Assembly (NCBI GenBank): GCA_964371195.1
Contig: CAYJLD010000040.1
Location: 1 to 21,656 of the forward strand
Direction of reading: 5' to 3'
DNA length: 21,656 bases
DNA from: CAYJAD01 sp964371195
GTDB taxonomy: Bacteria > Desulfobacterota > Desulfovibrionia > Desulfovibrionales > Desulfovibrionaceae
Both the position numbers and the translations under genes were made by a program. This document shows, piece after piece, positions 1 through 7,018 of this stretch. The notes beneath the pieces are model-generated. The model saw only the letters and a program-made list of their open reading frames with translations. It was not told where the DNA came from and made no database searches. Position 1 is the first letter of the stretch; the number at the start of each line of letters is the position of its first letter.

Positions 1-5
1 CGGTC

Positions 6-24
6 GTGCTGACTTTGTCAGCAC
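6..24. repeat. Perfect short hairpin at window start
   Basis: GTGCTGAC, a 3-base loop TTT, then GTCAGCAC form a perfect 8-bp stem. No T-run follows on the plus strand, and the larger hairpin at 29-64 starts five bases later. It may be part of a two-hairpin transcription end for a gene left of the window, or the 3' end of a structured RNA. The window edge prevents a choice. Confidence 0.6.
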
Positions 25-28
25 TCTC

Positions 29-70
29 AGCATAAGGCACACTATAAAAAGTGTGCCTTATGCTTTTATT
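29..70 (+). terminator. Probable rho-independent terminator
   Basis: A perfect 14-bp stem (29-42 with 51-64, core CATAAGGCACAC / GTGTGCCTTATG) has an 8-base loop and is followed by a T-rich tail CTTTTATT on the plus strand. It probably ends a plus-strand gene that lies left of the window. It also sits 31 bases past the stop of the minus-strand DJ-1/PfpI gene and may serve it too, but no T-run follows in that direction. Confidence 0.6.
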
Positions 71-94
71 ACATTATTTTTTGAATTTGTGCCA

Positions 95-679
95 CTAAAG
101 GGTAATTTTTGCTCCAAGTAGTTTTATAAATTCTGCTATCCAGGCAGGATGAGCAGGCCAAGCTGGTGCAGTAACTAAATTACCATCAACTACAGCATTG
201 CTAAAGGTTGCGTTAACGTCAACCCAGGTTCCACCGCTCATTTCTACATCTGGCTTAACTGCAATATATGCAGTGCTTTTTTTACCCTTTAGAACGCCTG
301 CCGGAGCTAAAATTTGAGGACCATGGCAGATGGCGGCAATGGGTTTTTTGGCTTCATCAAATTCACGTACAATTTCAAGCACCCGTGGGGTTAGGCGTAA
401 ATATTCTGGCGCACGTCCACCAGGAATTACGAGCCCAACATAATCTTCTGAATTAACTTTATCAAAATCATAACTTAGAGTAAAATTATGACCAACTTTT
501 TCGCTGTAGGTTTGCTGTCCTTCAAAGTCGTGAATGGATGTTTTTACTGTATCCCCAGCTTTTTTTTCTGGGCAAACAGCATGAACCTCGTAACCAAGCA
601 TAAGTAACATTTGGTATGGAACCATTACTTCATAGTCTTCAACAAAGTCGCCAGCTATTAGCAAAATTTTCTTACTCAT
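95..679 (-). CDS. DJ-1/PfpI family protein (class I glutamine amidotransferase-like)
   Basis: A 194-residue single-domain protein of the DJ-1/PfpI superfamily, probably cytosolic. The nucleophile elbow is AICHGPQ, with Cys118 followed by His119. The conserved acidic residue that supports the cysteine is Glu14 in the GDFVEDYE segment. IPGGRAPEYLR at about 85-95 is the usual glycine-rich loop. The length is normal for the family. Members have been reported as proteases, glyoxalases/deglycases or chaperones, and the sequence alone does not separate these. The start ATG at 679 is supported by AGGAAC a few bases upstream. The gene is transcribed alone on the minus strand, divergent from the FmdB-type gene. 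Superfamily is firm; biochemical role is open. Confidence 0.9.
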   Translation of the reverse strand: MSKKILLIAGDFVEDYEVMVPYQMLLMLGYEVHAVCPEKKAGDTVKTSIHDFEGQQTYSEKVGHNFTLSYDFDKVNSEDYVGLVIPGGRAPEYLRLTPRVLEIVREFDEAKKPIAAICHGPQILAPAGVLKGKKSTAYIAVKPDVEMSGGTWVDVNATFSNAVVDGNLVTAPAWPAHPAWIAEFIKLLGAKITL

Positions 680-720
680 GTTCTGTTCCTCTATTTTAAA
701 GTTTTTTTAGAAATTTAAAC

Positions 721-748
721 TTGCCAAGGACCAAAGCATATATATATT
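721..748 (+). promoter_or_regulatory. Candidate sigma-70 promoter for the FmdB-type gene
   Basis: TTGCCA (721-726), a 16-base spacer, then TATATT (743-748). The start codon at 789 lies about 35 bases past the predicted transcription start. In an AT-rich genome such matches arise often, so this is moderate evidence only. Confidence 0.45.
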
Positions 749-756
749 GTTGGCAA
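721..756. repeat. Inverted repeat flanking the -10 region
   Basis: TTGCCAA (721-727) and its exact reverse complement TTGGCAA (750-756) are separated by 22 bases. They bracket the candidate -10 box of the plus-strand gene and lie in the divergent spacer between the DJ-1/PfpI and FmdB-type genes. The arrangement would suit an operator, but no regulator can be named. Confidence 0.4.
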
Positions 757-788
757 CAACACAAGACTTTTTTTATAAGGAAATAATT

Positions 789-1028
789 ATGCCGCTATAT
801 GAATTTTATTGTGCTGATTGCGCTAAAAATTTTGAAGAAATATGCTCCACTGAACAAACCCCAGCTTGCCCTACATGTGGGGGGCAAAATGTATCTAAAG
901 AAATCTCTGCTCCAAGTCCCTTAAAAACTGGAGCTTTTCCCTATAAAGTTGGACCAGTTCATCCTATAGCTAATAGAATGCCCAAGGCAGGATGTTCTGG
1001 TGGTGGATGTGGCAGTGGTTTTTCTTGA
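789..1028 (+). CDS. FmdB-type zinc-ribbon protein
   Basis: A 79-residue protein beginning MPLYEFYCADC, the hallmark start of the FmdB-type zinc ribbon (CxxC_CxxC_SSSS domain). Zinc ligands are Cys8 and Cys11, then Cys27 and Cys30 in CPTC. The tail is rich in glycine, serine and cysteine (about 70-79), as often seen in these proteins. An upstream in-frame ATG at 747 would add 14 residues. I chose 789 because AAGGAAA precedes it at good spacing and family members begin at this motif. FmdB was named as a putative regulator in formamidase/amidase operons, but most members have no proven function. It appears monocistronic. Confidence 0.9.
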   Translation: MPLYEFYCADCAKNFEEICSTEQTPACPTCGGQNVSKEISAPSPLKTGAFPYKVGPVHPIANRMPKAGCSGGGCGSGFS

Positions 1029-1039
1029 GCTCAATAGTG

Positions 1040-1058
1040 AAAAATCCGTGCGATTTTT
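1040..1058 (+). terminator. Weak candidate terminator after the FmdB-type gene
   Basis: AAAAATC, a 5-base loop, then GATTTTT form a 7-bp AT-rich hairpin 12 bases past the stop codon, ending in a T-run. The A/T stem is weak, so read-through toward yicC is plausible. Confidence 0.4.
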
Positions 1059-1071
1059 ATAAAAAGCTTTC

Positions 1072-1100
1072 TTGCATTTAGACTCTGCTTACACTAAATT
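1072..1100 (+). promoter_or_regulatory. Candidate sigma-70 promoter for the yicC-recJ gene run
   Basis: TTGCAT (1072-1077), a 17-base spacer, then TAAATT (1095-1100), about 60 bases before the yicC start. It is the best -35/-10 pair found in the spacer and would drive the co-directional run yicC, DUF370, gmk, pyrF and perhaps beyond. Confidence 0.45.
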
Positions 1101-1164
1101 AAAGCGAATGCCAAACTTGATAGGATTTATTTAAATTATTCCATTTTAATATGGTAAGGTGCTT

Positions 1165-2046
1165 ATGATACGCAGTATGACAGGCTTTGGGCGCTGTTTA
1201 GTAGAAGATATGCATACAACACAGCAATGGGAAGTACGCAGTGTCAATGGACGACACTTGGATATTCGTTGGCATTTGCCATCTAGTGTACGTAGTGCGC
1301 AGGCTCGATTGGAAAAATTGGTGCGTGCAAATGCTCAAAGAGGGCGCGTTGATATAACGCTTATACTCAATTATAATGCCGATGCTGAGCGTTGTGTTAT
1401 GTTTGATACAAGTCAGGCTCAAGCCATGCTTGAAGCCTTAAAGTCATTTGCTCATGGCAGGCAAGAAAATTTTGAAGTTGACTATAATAAGTTACTTGGC
1501 ATGCCCTCTCTTTGGGGTGAAAATGGGGATGTGCTTGAAGAGCATGTATTGTCACGCTTAGAAGAAGGTTTAAGTGTTGCTTTAGATGATTGGAATGAGG
1601 CCAGAAGTATTGAAGGGCAAGCTTTGCAACTTGATTTAAATTCCCGTATTTTGCGCATGGAACAGTGGGCTCAAATTATTGAGGAGCGCGTTCCGGATAT
1701 TAAAGCTACACGTATTAACACTGTACGTGAGCGAGTAAGTGAAATTTTATCCACGCAAGATATTGAATTAGATGAACAAAGATTTTTGCAAGAAATTGTG
1801 TTACTTGCTGATAAGGTGGATGTTACTGAGGAGTCCATTCGTCTACGTACACATTTACGTCGTCTAAATGAGTTATTAAATTCAGGTAAAGATGTAGGGC
1901 GTAAGCTTGATTTTACCTTGCAAGAGTGTTTTCGCGAAATTAATACTTGTGGAAATAAAATTCCTGATGTGCAATTATCAAGTTTAGTAGTTGATTTTAA
2001 GGCTGAGCTTGAAAAATGCCGCGAACAAGTGCAAAATATAGAGTGA
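1165..2046 (+). CDS. yicC: YicC/YloC family endoribonuclease
   Basis: A 293-residue protein starting MIRSMTGFGR, the typical N-terminus of the YicC/YloC family. The C-terminal DUF1732 region is also typical: a long run of charged helix containing ADKVDVTEESIRL, then the segment around KLDFTLQECFREINT, ending with a helical ELEKCREQ tail. E. coli YicC and B. subtilis YloC have been studied as RNA-cleaving or RNA-turnover factors in the cytoplasm. A GTG at 1159 could add two residues. The ATG at 1165 was chosen because AAGG lies 5 bases before it and the family begins there. It heads a tight run with DUF370 (6-base gap) and gmk, an arrangement common in diverse bacteria. Confidence 0.95.
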   Translation: MIRSMTGFGRCLVEDMHTTQQWEVRSVNGRHLDIRWHLPSSVRSAQARLEKLVRANAQRGRVDITLILNYNADAERCVMFDTSQAQAMLEALKSFAHGRQENFEVDYNKLLGMPSLWGENGDVLEEHVLSRLEEGLSVALDDWNEARSIEGQALQLDLNSRILRMEQWAQIIEERVPDIKATRINTVRERVSEILSTQDIELDEQRFLQEIVLLADKVDVTEESIRLRTHLRRLNELLNSGKDVGRKLDFTLQECFREINTCGNKIPDVQLSSLVVDFKAELEKCREQVQNIE

Positions 2047-2052
2047 TAATAT

Positions 2053-2319
2053 ATGCAATCACAACAGTTAATTAACTTGGGTTTTAATAATTATGTGCTT
2101 GCATCACGGGTGGTATCAATCTTAAGCCCATCTTCAGCTCCCATGAAGCGTTTACGTGAGGATGCTAAGAGTCAAGGGCGTTTGCTTGATGCAACTCAAG
2201 GGCGCAAAACTCGCTCCATTGTAATTACAGATTCAAACCATATTATACTTTCGGCCATACAACCGGAAACAATTAGTCAACGCTTCTTGCAAGAAGTTGA
2301 ATTATCTCTTGAAGATTAA
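2053..2319 (+). CDS. DUF370 / RemA-like regulator
   Basis: An 88-residue protein of the DUF370 family, recognisable from LINLGFNNYV near the start, the arginine-rich stretch around residues 33-52 including DATQGRKTRS, and the segment SNHIILSAIQPETI. B. subtilis RemA, a family member, is a DNA-binding activator of biofilm matrix genes that forms ring-shaped oligomers. Whether this homologue does the same is not shown by the sequence. The gene lies between yicC and gmk with gaps of 6 and 19 bases. Its ribosome site is poor, so translation may be coupled to yicC. Confidence 0.9.
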   Translation: MQSQQLINLGFNNYVLASRVVSILSPSSAPMKRLREDAKSQGRLLDATQGRKTRSIVITDSNHIILSAIQPETISQRFLQEVELSLED

Positions 2320-2338
2320 AATGTAATAGGAGATAGGC

Positions 2339-2965
2339 ATGGCAGTAACACGCAAAGGTATTGTTTTAGCAATTTGTGCCCCCTCTGGCACTGGAAAAAC
2401 CACATTGGTGAAAAGATTTCTTAATGAATATCCGCATTTTGGCTATTCCATATCCTATACCACTAGGCAACCACGTGAAGGTGAGGTTGATGGTGTAGAT
2501 TATCATTTCACCACAGTGCAAGATTTTAAGTCTAAGCGCGACGAGGGTTTTTTTGCTGAGTGGGCCAAGGTGCATGGTGGTTATTATGGTACGCCACTTG
2601 AGTCAACCCTTGCCATGCTAGATGGTGGGCAAGATATTTTGTTTGATGTGGATGTGCAAGGTGCAGCTCAGCTGCGTCTTAATTTACCTGCTGGATTATT
2701 TGTATTTATTTTACCACCTTCCATGCAAGAATTAAGAGTGCGCTTAGATAAGCGTGGTACTGATTCTGAAGAAATTATTAAACAGAGATTGCATAATTCC
2801 GTTTATGAAATAAATCAGGCCCATTGGTTTGACTCATGGATTGTGAATGATAATCTTGATGTGGCCTATGACCAACTAAGGTCGGCATATATAGCCACAA
2901 CATTACAACCCAAATATTATCCAATGTTTGTGGAAAATATGTTAGCTGGCAATGAAGAAGGATAG
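2339..2965 (+). CDS. gmk: Guanylate kinase
   Basis: A 208-residue cytosolic enzyme converting GMP and ATP to GDP and ADP. The P-loop APSGTGKTT lies at residues 14-22. The GMP-binding segment TTRQPREGEVDGVDYHF is at about 41-57. FFAEWAKVHGGYYGTP and the DVDVQGA stretch (about 103-109) complete the family pattern, and the length is normal. AGGAGA precedes the ATG at proper spacing. Its stop codon ends one base before the pyrF start, so purine and pyrimidine nucleotide genes are translationally adjacent. Confidence 0.97.
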   Translation: MAVTRKGIVLAICAPSGTGKTTLVKRFLNEYPHFGYSISYTTRQPREGEVDGVDYHFTTVQDFKSKRDEGFFAEWAKVHGGYYGTPLESTLAMLDGGQDILFDVDVQGAAQLRLNLPAGLFVFILPPSMQELRVRLDKRGTDSEEIIKQRLHNSVYEINQAHWFDSWIVNDNLDVAYDQLRSAYIATTLQPKYYPMFVENMLAGNEEG

Positions 2966-2966
2966 T

Positions 2967-3656
2967 ATGGCAAAAGCCGAACTTATTGTTGCCTTGGATA
3001 CGCAACATGTGCAAAGTGCTTATGATTTAGCACAAGACCTTAAAGAGCATGTGCGTTGGCTTAAAGTTGGTCTGGAGCTTTTTGTTGCTGCTGGACCAGA
3101 AGTGGTATTTAAGCTTAAAGAGCTTGGATACAATATCTTTCTTGATTTAAAAATGTATGATATTCCCAATACTGTTTATGGAGGTGTGCTTTCTGCTGCT
3201 CATATGGGTGTAGATATGCTGACCATTCATATTCAAGGTGGTGAGCGCATGGCTTTATCAGCCATGGAAGCAAGCTTGAGCACAAAACAACGCCCATTAA
3301 TATTTGGGGTTAGCGTTTTGACTAGTATGGGGCAGGGTGATTTACCATTTTTTGATGGTGACATTAGTGAGCTTGCCGGCAATCTTGCTCATAAGGCAAG
3401 TACATGGGGCTTGGATGGTGTTGTTTCGTCAGGACATGAGGTAGCTACTATCAAGGCTCATTGTGGTAATCAATTTCTTTGTCTAACCCCTGGTATTCGC
3501 CCTCAGGGCAGTGATACCAATGACCAACGACGTTTGGTTACTCCAGAAGTTGCAGTGAAAGCTGGATCTGATTTCTTAGTTGTTGGTAGGCCTATAACCG
3601 GTGCAGATAATCCTAGGCAAGCAGCCAAGGATATTTTAGCTCAGATGAAGGTGTAG
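2967..3656 (+). CDS. pyrF: Orotidine 5'-phosphate decarboxylase
   Basis: A 229-residue enzyme that decarboxylates OMP to UMP, the last step of de novo pyrimidine synthesis. The catalytic DxKxxD array is visible in FLDLKMYDIPNTV (Asp60, Lys62, Asp65). The phosphate-binding C-terminal elements LTPGIRP and VVGRPIT are intact. An in-frame ATG at 2952 would add five residues and overlap gmk. The ATG at 2967 is preferred because AAGGA lies just upstream and gmk stops one base earlier. It is part of the yicC-to-recJ run. Confidence 0.97.
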   Translation: MAKAELIVALDTQHVQSAYDLAQDLKEHVRWLKVGLELFVAAGPEVVFKLKELGYNIFLDLKMYDIPNTVYGGVLSAAHMGVDMLTIHIQGGERMALSAMEASLSTKQRPLIFGVSVLTSMGQGDLPFFDGDISELAGNLAHKASTWGLDGVVSSGHEVATIKAHCGNQFLCLTPGIRPQGSDTNDQRRLVTPEVAVKAGSDFLVVGRPITGADNPRQAAKDILAQMKV

Positions 3657-3690
3657 TTAATATAAAATGCATATTTTATAAGGTAAAAGT

Positions 3691-4524
3691 ATGACAGGTA
3701 ATGCAAATATTGAAAATGTAAAGGGTGTATTTTCAACTCAAGAGATTAGAAAGATTGGTACTGGCACTACCACTAGGCGTACTGTGCAAAAGAACTTTTG
3801 GTTCGTTGAAACTATCTCCGAAGGTAAACTTGAATGCCAACCATTAAATAGTAATTTTGTGCCATCTGGTCCTAAAAAAACTATTTCCATGGATGAGTTA
3901 ATTGAAAAATTTGCTCCAGAACCAGAATTTTATATGAGTTCTGTTTTTCCAAAGATGATGGAATTACAAAAAAATATTGATGCTGGTGATAATCATAGGT
4001 CTAAGGGAGAAAATTTTGCTGCCGAGCATGAATATGATGCTGCATTACAAATTGATGAAGAGAATGTAAGGGCTAATTTTGGTATTGGTTTAACCTATAT
4101 GCAACGTGGGGAGTCTGATAAAGCTCAGGATATTTTTGAGCGTCTTTTGAATTTAGAAGGTGCTTATGCAGAAGAGCATAAACATTTATTTAATGATTTT
4201 GGTATTAACCTTAGAAAAACCAAGATGCTTGACCAAGCTGTGGAATATTATGAGCGCGCATTAACTTTAACCAGTAATGATGAAGGTATTTTTATAAACC
4301 TTGCGCGTACATTGCTTGATAAGAAAGATTTTGCTAAATGTACAGAAAATTTACTTAAAGCCTTAGAGCTTGCTCCAAAGCATGAAAGTGCTCGTAAATT
4401 TTTAGAGTGGCTTTTAGCTAAAAGTTTGGTCCCTCAGCCCTATATAACTTTAGCTCAAAATGCTCTTGCCAAGGGTAACCCTGCTCCTGAACCTGCACCA
4501 GCGCATGCTAGTGATGCACAATAG
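3691..4524 (+). CDS. TPR-repeat protein, conserved neighbour of pyrF and recJ
   Basis: A 277-residue soluble protein with no signal peptide. Residues 1 to about 95 form a non-repeat N-terminal region rich in threonine and charged residues. Residues about 100-250 contain four or so tetratricopeptide repeats, for example the units around EYDAALQIDEENVRANFGIG, AVEYYERALTLTSNDEGIF and CTENLLKALELAPKHESA. The C-terminus is a short Pro/Ala-rich tail. TPRs mediate protein-protein contact, but the partner is unknown. AAGGTAA precedes the ATG. Position between pyrF and recJ suggests co-transcription, not shared function. Confidence 0.85.
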   Translation: MTGNANIENVKGVFSTQEIRKIGTGTTTRRTVQKNFWFVETISEGKLECQPLNSNFVPSGPKKTISMDELIEKFAPEPEFYMSSVFPKMMELQKNIDAGDNHRSKGENFAAEHEYDAALQIDEENVRANFGIGLTYMQRGESDKAQDIFERLLNLEGAYAEEHKHLFNDFGINLRKTKMLDQAVEYYERALTLTSNDEGIFINLARTLLDKKDFAKCTENLLKALELAPKHESARKFLEWLLAKSLVPQPYITLAQNALAKGNPAPEPAPAHASDAQ

Positions 4525-4560
4525 GTTTAAGGTAATAATATAAATTAAAAGTGAATTTTT

Positions 4561-6297
4561 GTGAAAAACTGGGTTTTTAGAGATGCAGAAAACTGTAACG
4601 TAGACCATGATGCAGCCATGCAAAGTATGGCTGATGAATTGGGCATATCTGCATTACTTTTAAAAATTCTAAATTTACGTGGTCTTGTAGATATGAAAGA
4701 TCTACAAGATTTTCTTTCGCCTAATTTGCGTTTATTAAGTTTGCCTGAGCTTTGGCCTGGGGTTAGTGATTGCGCAAATATCATAGTAGAATTGCTAAAA
4801 TCTGGGAAAAAGATTGCGGTTTGGGGAGATTATGACGCTGATGGTATAACCTCCACCTGCTTGGTAAAAGATGTTTTAGCAGCCCATGGATTTCATGTAC
4901 AAACTCACATACCAGAACGTAGTGTAGAAGGATACGGGCTCAATACACAAAGTATTGATATGCTTGCTAATGATGGTGTAGAGGCCATTTTGACAGTAGA
5001 TTGTGGTATTTCAGACGTGGAGAGTATTGCCTACGCTAAAAAATTAGGTCTTAAGGTAATAATTTCAGATCATCACCTCCCACCAGATATCTTGCCGGAT
5101 GCCGATGGCATTTGTAATCCCTTACTTGATGATTGTCCATGTTCCTACTTAGCAGGGGTGGGGGTAGCCTTTTTTTTAATGTGTGCTGTTAATAGTAAGC
5201 TTCAAGAAATTACACATAAAAAATTTGATATGCGCCAAGTGCTTGACTTGGTGGCCCTTGGAACCTTAGCCGATGTAGTTTTGTTGCAGGGGCAAAATCG
5301 TATTCTGGTAAAAAACGGTTTACTAAAAATTACTGAAGCTAGCCGCCCTGGTATTGCTGCGCTTAAACAAGTGTGTAATTATGATATGACAGCTAAGGTT
5401 AATGTGGGGCAAGTGGTTTTCACCTTAGCTCCGCGTATTAATGCAGCTGGGCGCATGGGTTCTGCCAAGCTTGCCCTTGAATTACTTTTGGCTAAAGATT
5501 TAGATACAGCTATGGTTTTTGCACGTAAGCTTGATGCATTAAATGCTGAGCGTAGAAAAAAAGAAGAAAGTGTGCATGAACAAGCGCGTGAGCAAGCTAA
5601 GGAACAAGCTCATAAAGCAGGTTTAGTTTTATATGCTGCACATTGGCATCCTGGTATCATTGGTATTGTAGCCTCACGTATAGTGGATGAATTTTATCGA
5701 CCCACTTTGATATTATGTGATGGCTCAAAAGGCATTAAGGGGTCTGGGCGTTCAATTTCTGTTTTTCATCTACATGATGGATTATCTAAAATATCTGATA
5801 TTTTTACTGCCTATGGTGGACATAAGCTTGCAGCAGGTCTAAGTATAGAAGCTTCGAACTTAGATAAATTACGCAGGCGCTTTGATGAAGTAGTGCGCGA
5901 AAGCCTTGGTGATACCTTACCAAAGCCAAAAATAACCATTGATACATCCTTAGATTTTTCTGCAGCAAGTAATGCTATATTCTTAAAAGAGCTTGAATTA
6001 CTACAACCTTTTGGTATGGGAAATGCTCAGCCAGTTTTTGCATCTCCTCCTCTTTTAGTGCAGAAAGTACGTAGCTTTGGCATGCAGAAAAATCATGTTA
6101 TTTTAGAAGTTTTAGACGAAAGTACCGGCATAAGCCTTAGGGCTAAAGCGTGGCGTAAAGCCGATGAATATAACATGGACCTTTGTAATAAATATATTAA
6201 ACTAGCTTATACACCTGTTTTTAATACTTTTAATAATGTAACTTCCATCGAATTACATATTAAGGATATGTTAATATTGACGGAGCAAAATTCTTAG
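4561..6297 (+). CDS. recJ: Single-stranded-DNA-specific exonuclease RecJ
   Basis: A 578-residue 5'-to-3' single-strand DNA exonuclease of the DHH family, used in recombination and mismatch or base-excision repair. Metal-binding motifs in order: DYDADG (90-95), DCG (147-149), DHH (170-172) and LADVV (about 237-241). The DHHA1 domain shows GIIGIVASR and GGHKLAAG (419-426), and an OB-like region follows to the end. Residues about 328-352 form a charged Glu/Lys/Gln-rich helix that links the two halves. The start is a GTG at 4561, chosen because MKNWVFR resembles RecJ N-termini. Its ribosome site is weak. The protein is complete and in the normal length range. Confidence 0.96.
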   Translation: MKNWVFRDAENCNVDHDAAMQSMADELGISALLLKILNLRGLVDMKDLQDFLSPNLRLLSLPELWPGVSDCANIIVELLKSGKKIAVWGDYDADGITSTCLVKDVLAAHGFHVQTHIPERSVEGYGLNTQSIDMLANDGVEAILTVDCGISDVESIAYAKKLGLKVIISDHHLPPDILPDADGICNPLLDDCPCSYLAGVGVAFFLMCAVNSKLQEITHKKFDMRQVLDLVALGTLADVVLLQGQNRILVKNGLLKITEASRPGIAALKQVCNYDMTAKVNVGQVVFTLAPRINAAGRMGSAKLALELLLAKDLDTAMVFARKLDALNAERRKKEESVHEQAREQAKEQAHKAGLVLYAAHWHPGIIGIVASRIVDEFYRPTLILCDGSKGIKGSGRSISVFHLHDGLSKISDIFTAYGGHKLAAGLSIEASNLDKLRRRFDEVVRESLGDTLPKPKITIDTSLDFSAASNAIFLKELELLQPFGMGNAQPVFASPPLLVQKVRSFGMQKNHVILEVLDESTGISLRAKAWRKADEYNMDLCNKYIKLAYTPVFNTFNNVTSIELHIKDMLILTEQNS

Positions 6298-6305
6298 AGG
6301 AACAT

Positions 6306-6782
6306 ATGAATACTTGTCCCTACTGCGGTCGTGAAAGTAATTCATCAAAACCGCGTTGTTCATCTTGTCCAGTGGACATAGAAAATACCCAGCAAGTTGA
6401 AAATAAAGCTCAAAATGTCATTGAGCCAGAAGTTGTACGCACTAATAATTCAAACTATAATCAAAGCCAAACTGAATGGTCCAATGAACAAAGTGGATCT
6501 GGTTTTAAGATGTGGACATTTCAACAATATGGTGGCCTTAGCTCAAGGGGCAATGGATCTTGTCTCCCAGGTTTTATAACTCTTGGCATTGCCTTAAGCC
6601 TTGGTTTTCAATTTGGTCTTTTGGCAACTATTGGATTTTTGGTGTTTTATGCCATTGGCAGCGCCATAAGCTTTGTTGTGACCATGCGGCGTGTAGTTGA
6701 AGGTAAGCTAATATCTTTATGGTTTACACGCGTTGTGGTTTGGCTTGTTAGTGCATTTATAACTGTTAGCCTTGCGGGATGA
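6306..6782 (+). CDS. Small zinc-ribbon membrane protein, function unknown
   Basis: A 158-residue protein. The N-terminus is a zinc ribbon with Cys4/Cys7 and Cys18/Cys21. A polar, Asn/Gln/Ser-rich linker follows (about 25-85). The C-terminal third carries hydrophobic segments at roughly 88-125 and 136-157, probably two or three membrane spans, joined by the basic loop TMRRVVEGK. This suggests an inner-membrane protein with a cytosolic metal-binding head. I do not recognise a named family. It starts 8 bases after recJ behind a good AGAGGAAC ribosome site, so it is probably co-transcribed with recJ. Confidence 0.75.
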   Translation: MNTCPYCGRESNSSKPRCSSCPVDIENTQQVENKAQNVIEPEVVRTNNSNYNQSQTEWSNEQSGSGFKMWTFQQYGGLSSRGNGSCLPGFITLGIALSLGFQFGLLATIGFLVFYAIGSAISFVVTMRRVVEGKLISLWFTRVVVWLVSAFITVSLAG

Positions 6783-6787
6783 AGTAA

Positions 6788-7018
6788 TTACAGGGTGACT
6801 CTCGCTATTGGATTATTGTACCTGATTCTGTTGCACAATTATATAGAAATAAAGGACTAAAAGTTCAATATATTACTCCAGAACCACCTGAGAGAAAGTA
6901 TTATAAAATTACCCATCGTAAGCCACATTCAAGTGTTGCACCTGCTTTGGAAGAATTTGATAAAATTTTTAAATCTTGGTGTATGGAGAAAAATTTTTCC
7001 TCGCGTGAAATATCTTAA
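6788..7018 (+). pseudogene. C-terminal remnant of a probable LysR-type regulator
   Basis: The 231 bases after the zinc-ribbon gene hold an open frame of 76 codons ending in TAA at 7016-7018. It is closed on the left by TAA at 6785-6787 and has no ATG until near its end. The translation includes WIIVPDSVAQLYRNKG, then YYKITHRKPHSS, then an acidic/aromatic helix ALEEFDKIFKSW. This matches how the effector domain of LysR-type regulators ends: a 'VPDSVA' turn, a late strand of the form YYxITHR, and a final helix. The N-terminal helix-turn-helix and most of the effector domain are absent and not found nearby. The reading is a deletion remnant. Family assignment is by recall of pattern and is moderate. 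Confidence 0.55.

Noticed and set aside
2952..2966. Upstream in-frame ATG for pyrF overlapping gmk
   Set aside because: It adds five residues not seen in the family and uses no ribosome site, whereas the ATG at 2967 is directly preceded by AAGGA.
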